From: Stropharia rugosoannulata
Lineage: Eukaryota; Basidiomycota; Agaricomycetes; Agaricales; Strophariaceae
Reading direction: 5' to 3'
Length of the DNA stretch: 64,000 nucleotides
Assembly: GCA_028532985.1 (NCBI GenBank)
Contig: JANCIK010000003.1
Location: 754,001-818,000, forward strand
Below, piece after piece: positions 57,285 to 64,000 of the stretch (positions are counted from its first letter, which is position 1; the number at the start of each line of letters is the position of its first letter). A program made the translations under genes and the position numbers. The notes beneath the pieces were generated by a model. The model worked only from the letters and a program-made list of their open reading frames with translations, was not told the DNA's origin and did not search any database.

Positions 57285-60200
57285 CTAGGTTTACCCTGAT
57301 AGCGCTTTATCTGTGTGAGTTTCATCAAAATGCCTTCTTCCCATGATGTATTCATCACTGATTCCGCGACCCTTTCTCTAGCCTGCCTTTATCTATTTAT
57401 CTGCCTATCTATCCTTTTTGAAAACCCAAAAAACTGCGTTGTAGATTACTACAGCGAGTCAAAACCTAGTGAAAACTTAAAATCTTGTAACACATATCGG
57501 CGCTGCCTTGCTTCGTCTGTTTGTACACTGCAATCCATCCTCGATGTAGCCCTTGCTCGATCTTCCTGTCCAACTACCTTCGTTCTTTCCTTCCCTGCTT
57601 TTACCTTAGCCTTTACCGTATCCCTTCGAACCGTCATCCCTGGAGACACATCCCGAACTATCCCTTTTCTGCTGCTGCTGCTGACATTTTGCCTGCCTGC
57701 CCTCGTATTGCCTATATCCTTCTTGGCTCTCATGCTTTGAAGTACCGTACCTTTCCGATTATTGAACGCTTCGAGTTTTACATACTTGAGTACGAGCAGA
57801 AGAAAAAGTATAACTTTGTTTTATCTAGAGTTATTGAATTGTATTTCTCACTAGTCTTACTTGTTTGGGTTTTTGGTGTTAGAGGTGTGAATGCAAAGGC
57901 GAATGGTAGCCGGGATATTGCCTAATATTGCCTGATTACCTATGTAGAGTATGTACATTGTATGTGCTTCCGAGATGATGTACTTAGAGTAATTGCCACC
58001 GGTGAGACGAACCAGGCAGGGTGTGCTTATTGTGAATTGCCTGGAACGGACAAATTGCATTGGTGATGAGGATGCGTGTAAGTAAAAACGCCGCTCTAAC
58101 TCAGCCTTCAGTGTGGTATTTATCCATTCAGTAAGTCAGTATATCTGGAACTGTGTTAATGCAGGTTAATGCCTGAACTTGCATCGGCAGTTTCTTGCTT
58201 CTCGAATCCTTCAGAGTCTTGAAGAGCGTTTCCTTACTAGGTCGTGTAATAAGTGATGATTTCATGGGCTGACATAGATATGGATGCCATATGCACATCG
58301 TTGGCATATTGCGCTGAGTCGCCGCAGTGCTCCAATCGCCGACGTATATAATATCGCCGAGCGGTACAGATTCGTCATATGAATGGCAATGATGTATAAC
58401 GGGTGGATGTGCGGTGCGGTGTGGAGGATTGTCGGTGGGTCCTTGACGCATTCGGAGCCTGCGCTCCTAGATTAGTAGGGGAAGAAAGATGAGAGAGAGA
58501 AAGACGTCGTGCTGTTCTCATGATGCTCATGATGGTGGTGGTGGTGCCATAGTTCTATATGGGATAGGGGTGGATAGGGGACGCTGAGTCCCCCCTGGAG
58601 TCGAGTCGAGTCGAGTCTGGAGCGCGTCGTTGGGTGTCATGGATTCTGTTGAACGAAGGCGAGAAGAACTGTGTTGGTGAGTCGATAGGGGCTGCGACCG
58701 CGGCTGGAGTCGCTGCTTTGCGCTGTGCGAGCGCCTAAATTGGACGCGCGCGTCTGCATTTGAGTCATCCGACTCGATGCAAGATGTTCTGAGCGAGGTC
58801 GGTAACGCAAAGGTTCTAACTTCTTCCTCTTCTCCAACGTCGTCGCGCCTCGGCTCACGGCTCGTCGTCATGCGGCTCAGGTTCTTGACGCGTCGCGTCG
58901 ACTCGACGACATCGTAAAGAGGCGCAACGGCGACGGCGACGTGACATGCGCCGCGCTGTCTGCGGCTTGGGCGGCCCTTCGGGAGTCCTACTACCCTTCG
59001 ATATCAATTACATTTACTTGGATACTTACTTACTTGAGTATACCGCCTCTTTCCCGGCTCTATCGAACAAAGCCTGTCTCTGCCTGTCTCTATTATGTAT
59101 CTAACGGGTTACGGGTGGCAATGGGCTATGGGCATAGCGATAGATGAAAAAAGAAGCGCGCGCGCGAGTAAATGCGCTGCGCACTCTGCGGGCGCGCGGC
59201 GCGGCGCGGCCAAATTGGATTTCTCAGACACTGGACACCTCACGCGCTTCTGCAGTCTGGCTTTTCGGCTCCCGCCTGTCGTGTCCCGTTGTGTCGTGTC
59301 CCGTCGCGCACCCGGCCTGCCACCCCCTTCCTTCCTTCCTTCCTGTTGGATGGGGGATGTCACAGAAGGCGCTTATTTGTCTCATACATAGCACTTACCG
59401 CCCAATTCACACAATCACAGCCAGAAATAGCTAAAATACGGATATTGGCATTGCTCGGGTCTCGCACGCCTGGGAGCTAAATTGCGGCGGCCATGGTTCT
59501 GCCTACACGATATGTGCCATACATATATTATACATATGTCGTTTCGATCCCCAGCGCTAGTGGGGTTTTACATCTGACAGACATGAAGGCGCGTACGCAG
59601 TGTGTGCCGTTAATCTCCGTACGGTGTACATCCATTGTTTCGTTTTAAATGTCTACGGACCGAATTTGCGTTGTTGAATACGTACCACCAAGTTGACTGA
59701 CGGTGGTATTGGTAAGAAGAGCAACAAATACTCCGTGAAGGGCTCCCCGGTAGACTGCAAAGTTGGCGGCATGTGCTAACAGCGACTCGGGCCTTGGCGA
59801 CGAGGACGGGTCAGTACGCATAACATCGCACCTCGGATGATTATTCATATTGGCATCATTGGCAAATGGGCCATGGCACTGGCAGAAGTTTCAAATTTCA
59901 AGGCTCGGTTACACGCGAGAGCTTCATGCACATTGCAATGCAAAGAGCCGTCCACAAGAAATGCACTGTGCAGGGTCGCATGTTACATGACTTGCATAAA
60001 TTATAAATTATATTTGGCTGTCAAAGACTACTTTTAAGCGATCTAATCTACTATGTATACGATATACTGTGGTTTAAGTCATTAGCCCGTAGGTGCGTGT
60101 ATGCTGAAGAAAGATACATATCGTACAAGTCCCTTTGAGAATTGGTGCCAAAAAAACTAATGGTAAAATAAAGTAGTATTGTGAGCGTCATGAGGCCACC

Positions 60201-60321
60201 AAAGCGGCGGGAGAGAGGATCGAATTTCTATCTTGAGATCATGGATACTGAGAGAAGACGGAGCAATCCATACTACGAAGTCCGTCGCCAGGATCCTCTA
60301 TCATGATCGTCGTCCTCCGAT
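57285..60321. other. 3-kb intergenic region, no gene recognised
   Basis: It contains short open frames without motifs, a TCGAG repeat near 58599-58617, a CG-dinucleotide run near 59156-59166, and TTCC units near 59329-59343. A minus-strand frame at 58527-58871 begins with ATG but is low-complexity and unsupported. Probably the homeobox 3' UTR plus non-coding DNA. Confidence 0.55.
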
Positions 60322-61407
60322 TTAGAGCAGCCGAAAGCCTCTTGGGCGCGAGTAGTAGCAGAAGATCCTAACAGCAATTGCGGCGAAGGTGATGGGAACA
60401 GAGAGGCAGCCCAGAGCCAGCGAAAGAACCGTCTGCGCGAGCTCCTTCGCCAAGTCCACGAGCTCCTGCCCTCTGTAGCACGCGTTCGAGGCGCCGGGCC
60501 AGCGCAGGTGCATCACGGGGAGCACGTACGGAACATACGCGCTATACTCCTCCGCGTAAGCAAGCGCCAGCCCGAGTTCCCGTACCCCGCGTACCAATAT
60601 GATCTGCGTCCGCTGTCGATCCTCCGGCTCGAGCGACGCGGTCTCCGGGCCCCGCGTAGCTTCATGGCGCAGGGCGGATACCTGAATGGTGTCGCGCAGG
60701 AAGTGGAATTGACGCCGCACGATGCGGTTGTGGCTGCGCGCACGCGCCGCCTCTTCGGGGTCCCAGAGAGCTTCGCAGTCGTAGTCGCGGAGCATAGTAG
60801 ACACCAGCGTCCAGATATCGGGCGCCGCCCGCACGGAACCGGCCTCCGACGGGCCAGGAGTGACCAGGAGTGAGGCCTCGCGGGAGAGGTAGGACTCGAG
60901 CCAGTGGCTGCTATCAGTGTACTGTTTCGGGTGGGGGATTCCTGCTCTCGGCTGCTGGGTGCGGGGCGGTTGCTTGGTACGTCCAGTGGAATTTCGAGAG
61001 CCAAACAAGAGGGTGATGCTTTCTGCAGATTCGACGCACGCGCACGCGCCGTTGAACTGGTCCCATTGCCACACGTCCGGCCCGAATATGTCGTGGTTGT
61101 AGGAGATACAGTCGGAGCACAGCAGCGCGCGCAGCGAGCGTTCGTAGGCGACCAGGGCGTGCGTCGAGCGCTTAATGAGCTGCGCTGCGACTTGGGGAAG
61201 CAGAGACTCGCGCACAAGCAGCAGGACTTCGGTGGGCAGGACGGGCCTGCCTGGGGCAAGCTGGCGATGGGCGTTGCGGATGACGTAGTCCATGGTCGCC
61301 ATCTCTGGCGACGAATAGGCGAGCGCGGTGTGGAGGAGGGTGGATTTGAGGACGTGCATGGGTTCGGGGACGGTGGGGTGGGCGGCGAGGATAAAAGGCG
61401 CGGACAT
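60322..61407 (-). CDS. Unrecognised protein with hydrophobic C-terminus (possible tail-anchored)
   Basis: A single open frame of 361 aa from the ATG at 61407 to the stop at 60324-60322. I do not recognise the family. The N-terminal half is helical in character (RPVLPTEVLLLVRESLLPQV, ALVAYERSLRALLCSDCISY) and has a Cys-containing segment (CSDC..FGPDVWQWDQFNGACAC). The middle has charged, Arg-rich parts. Near residues 322-350 a hydrophobic run (LAQTVLSLALGCLSVPITFA, then AIAVRIF) is followed by a short basic end (YYSRPRGFRLL), the layout of a tail-anchored membrane protein. The GC-rich codon use keeps long frames open on the other strand, so coding status rests on the intact ATG-to-stop frame, ordered-looking composition and the membrane segment. 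Confidence 0.65.
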   Translation of the reverse strand: MSAPFILAAHPTVPEPMHVLKSTLLHTALAYSSPEMATMDYVIRNAHRQLAPGRPVLPTEVLLLVRESLLPQVAAQLIKRSTHALVAYERSLRALLCSDCISYNHDIFGPDVWQWDQFNGACACVESAESITLLFGSRNSTGRTKQPPRTQQPRAGIPHPKQYTDSSHWLESYLSREASLLVTPGPSEAGSVRAAPDIWTLVSTMLRDYDCEALWDPEEAARARSHNRIVRRQFHFLRDTIQVSALRHEATRGPETASLEPEDRQRTQIILVRGVRELGLALAYAEEYSAYVPYVLPVMHLRWPGASNACYRGQELVDLAKELAQTVLSLALGCLSVPITFAAIAVRIFCYYSRPRGFRLL

Positions 61408-61866
61408 AACATAGACTTGCGGGACGGAGTAGGGTGACGTGACGTGCAGTTGCAGCGGGAGATAGGAAGATATTTAAGAGGAGGGCAGGGTGAGATATGA
61501 ATAGATGCATTCTGAAGAGAGGTCGAGAAAAAGAAGGGCGGTAGCGCCAGATTCGGCGGGCAGCCTCCTGTATTACCAGGGTCAGCACACAAGCTCCGTT
61601 CGGCCTGCCACGCTTCCCGCCTCGTGAGTCAGCCCCGTCTTTAACCTCGGACCTGTCCACCAGCCCTGATCCGGCCACATTCAATGCCAGATTCTCTCAG
61701 ATTCTCTCACTCGCCCTCTCGCGCCTACCTACAAACCTTGCTCGGCGTGCCCTCCTACCCCAAAATCATATTTGACTCGCGCCTGCCGCAAGGCGTCTGC
61801 CACCTTCGCGAAATGCACTATGGAACAGACTCTGCATACAACGTGCACCAATACCCACCAGGCGTA
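61408..61866. other. Intergenic region
   Basis: About 460 bp between the start of the unknown minus-strand gene and the stop of the E2 gene. A plus-strand frame overlapping it is antisense to the E2 3' end. No gene seen. Confidence 0.55.
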
Positions 61867-64000
61867 CTAGTTCTCTTCATCTCCGTCGCTCTTCCAAGAT
61901 TTGATTCTTTCCATCCCCTTATCAAATTTCGCCAGTAGCTCAGCGCCCTTTGTCGCCGCGCTACTAGTCCGTCCTGTGGCTGCAGAATACGGCGCGTCCT
62001 CGAAGAAGAACCCCCTGTGACTTCCACCGGCCTTACTCCAGTTCACAAGCCTTGGATAGGTAAGATTAAAGATCAATAGCATCCAATTCTTGCACTTACT
62101 GTTGGCGTATCTTATCATGTCGAATAATGAAGTGCGTCTTGATGACGTCCTAATTTGAATAGTTCAATTAATCAGTCAATCAACGTTTCTAGCAGCTTTC
62201 TGCACACCCACCCGCCAGATTCCGCGACGGTGCTTGTCCTGCAGCCAGTCTACAATTGCCCATTGCATTGTCTTTATCGAAATATCTTGGTTATACGCAA
62301 TGCTGACCGGTGCCTTGACGTCAGCTGGACCGTGTCCCGGCCTGAGATAACAGATACTTTAGCCTCTCAAGATTTTGTCGGCAGCCAACAACCTACTCAT
62401 TGTAGTATGGTGCGTCTATGAGGATCATGCTTTGTATACTAACGAGCACCTGAAGAAGCGTAGATTTGGGAGACCACTGTTCTTCTGGGCTATCAATTTT
62501 AAACACGTCAATGTCAATATAATTGACAGAAAAGATAACGTCTCACCGACCAGGCCAAGTGCCGAGGAGTGACAAGCATACTTTGCCACAGTTGTACAGA
62601 TTCGGATTGAATCTGACTGATCCTCCTCCAGTTGTTCTCAAGTGCATCAAGGGAGGGCTATTTGGATATTCGATTGGGATGCAGCAATCAAATTCGAACA
62701 ACCCTCCGGCGTAAGGTGTTCCTTCAGGTCCAGCAATCATAATTTTGCTGACCGCTCAAACTCAGTAAAAATACTATCAGAGAAAGGCAATGGCGCTACT
62801 CACATAGCGTCATTTCTAACTTCATCTACGCGGACCCATACACCTGGAGGCAAGCTTGTCGCCGTCACTGCCAATTCTTTCAAGAGATGAAGGCGGCCTT
62901 TAGGATGGCGGGTTGAATTTTGAGTTTGAGTTAGATGCGATGCATACTTGAAATTGACATAACTCAGCCCTTCCCCAGTCGCGGTGGCGTCCTCAGCTAA
63001 GGATATATACTTGAAGCACAGCTTTTCGCAGGCTTCCTCATAGGCTTTGTCCGCCCGCGCAGCAAGATCGCGACCTTTGCCTTTCCCCACCTGACGGCTA
63101 TGAGTAGTGACTTGAGCCTGATCCGCCCGATTATCACGGTCAACAATTGCAGAAGGGTGGTCAAGGACGGCGATAGCTCTTTCTAAATCGTCTTTTGCCG
63201 CTATGATATCACCGCACAGCGATGTTCCTTGGACAATGGTCTCATCAATCTCGTCATCAACGGCGTCGTGCAGCATTTGCTTTGCGCCCGCAAGGAATGC
63301 CTCCGATTGAGTCGTTAATTTATTGAAGTAGGTGTAAAGGGGAGGGAGCGTCTCTAGCTGCCCCGAAGTAGACTTCTTCCACGTTATTTGACCTTCTTCC
63401 CATATCCATTCTTCTATACCACAACTCGCAACCATCTCGGAACGCTTTGAAATCAAGCATTGGATTGACAGCTCGCAACTGGCCATACGTCGTAGCAGAG
63501 AAAGCATCGCATTGTATATTTCCTTTCTCGCTATCCAGTCGGTCACGGAGTCATTGCGCAACAAACCAGTCAGCAGTGTCGGGAGCTGAGAAAGAGAAAG
63601 TAGGTGCCCTACTGACGCATGGGGCAACAAATCATAGACCTGTGGGTTTTCGTCATAGGGAGACGGTAAAAGTTGGACAAGGAGTTCAAGGGCACGCAGA
63701 ATAATGTTGTCTGCGTACGCAATTTTCTTAGGGTCAAATTTAAGTTCGGCACCCTTCTTGGCTTTCCCTTTCCCTTTGGACCCGGAGCTATACGAATAGG
63801 GCGTATAATCGTATCCTGGATCTCTTCCATAACCAGTACCCCCCGGTCCCACAGTATTACTTTTGGGCTGATTGGTTGATGCCATTTTTAACGCTCGCAA
63901 GTCAGCTTCTGCGCGCTCTGAAATCAACTGACGATCGAGCGCGCCCAGAGTCTCGAAAATCGCAATAGCGCGTACTTCTGCGCAACAGGTCAGAACAGGG
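61867..64000 (-). CDS. Ubiquitin-conjugating enzyme of the BIRC6/UBE2O type, C-terminal part (cut by right edge)
   Basis: This protein carries ubiquitin on a catalytic Cys and, in this family, can act as a combined E2/E3. Translation order on the minus strand is a long helical N-terminal region entering from the right edge ([54 protein letters not shown]), a linker, then the UBC fold: [36 protein letters not shown] and [20 protein letters not shown]. The catalytic Cys is in GKVCLSLL, and the family has FNPNLY where ordinary E2s have HPN. The C-terminal exons give [21 protein letters not shown], then GFFFEDAP, and a Lys-rich end with stop at 61869-61867. The long N-terminal extension and the LSLLGTW motif set it apart from small E2s. 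The start is off the window. Confidence 0.9.

Noticed and set aside
58527..58871. Minus-strand ATG frame of 114 codons
   Set aside because: Low-complexity Ser/Arg/Thr content with no motif, splice support or conserved-looking segment.
59500..59580. Possible tRNA gene (B-box-like 'gtttcgatccc')
   Set aside because: No A box at the right distance and no cloverleaf stems can be drawn.
60513..61592. Alternative 359-codon minus-strand frame
   Set aside because: Overlaps the 361-aa gene in another frame and has random Pro/Ser/Arg/Cys composition. The other frame has the membrane segment and ordered composition.
1..64000. Biosynthetic gene cluster
   Set aside because: No polyketide synthase, peptide synthetase, terpene synthase or P450 genes are present; the genes are unrelated housekeeping and regulatory genes.

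Overview
The window is nuclear DNA of a filamentous basidiomycete, most likely an Agaricomycete. The genes carry many short GT..AG introns, mostly about 45 to 70 nt. The repertoire is fungal (FAB1, chitin synthase, HET-C, LTV1), and several products have a basidiomycete character. Nothing prokaryotic is present: no operons, insertion sequences or CRISPR arrays, and I found no convincing tRNA or rRNA gene. Gene models were built by joining open frames across splice sites and checking family motifs; no alignment or search was run.

Left part (1-23.2 kb) is gene-dense and holds conserved housekeeping genes: COP9 signalosome subunit 2 (minus, cut by the left edge), FAB1/PIKfyve lipid kinase (plus, 14 exons, about 2,302 aa), TAF2 of TFIID carrying three C-terminal bromodomains (minus), LTV1 of 40S ribosome assembly (plus), a HET-C protein with a low-complexity prion-like tail (plus), Mediator subunit MED11 (plus) and tubulin cofactor A (minus).

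Middle part (23.2-39.8 kb) is sparser. It holds two related bHLH factors (25.6 kb and 34.7 kb, same strand), with a small eight-exon multi-pass membrane protein and about 6 kb of non-coding, repeat-bearing DNA between them. The second bHLH gene starts only 70 bp from a divergent gene for a 1,319-aa disordered protein with a Gln/Met-rich tract. This 34.7-39.8 kb block looks markedly richer in G+C than the left third.

Right part (40-64 kb): chitin synthase (minus), casein kinase 1 (plus), gamma-COP (plus), pantothenate kinase (plus), a homeobox protein with three homeodomains (plus), an unrecognised protein with a hydrophobic C-terminus (minus), and a BIRC6/UBE2O-like ubiquitin-conjugating protein (minus, cut by the right edge).

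These are independent cellular genes rather than a cluster: transcription (TAF2, MED11, bHLH, homeobox), membrane traffic and lipid signalling (FAB1, gamma-COP, CK1), cell wall (chitin synthase), protein turnover (CSN2, E2) and CoA synthesis (PanK). The strongest candidates for something new are the triple homeodomain gene with three introns at equivalent codons, the TAF2-bromodomain fusion, and the HET-C tail.
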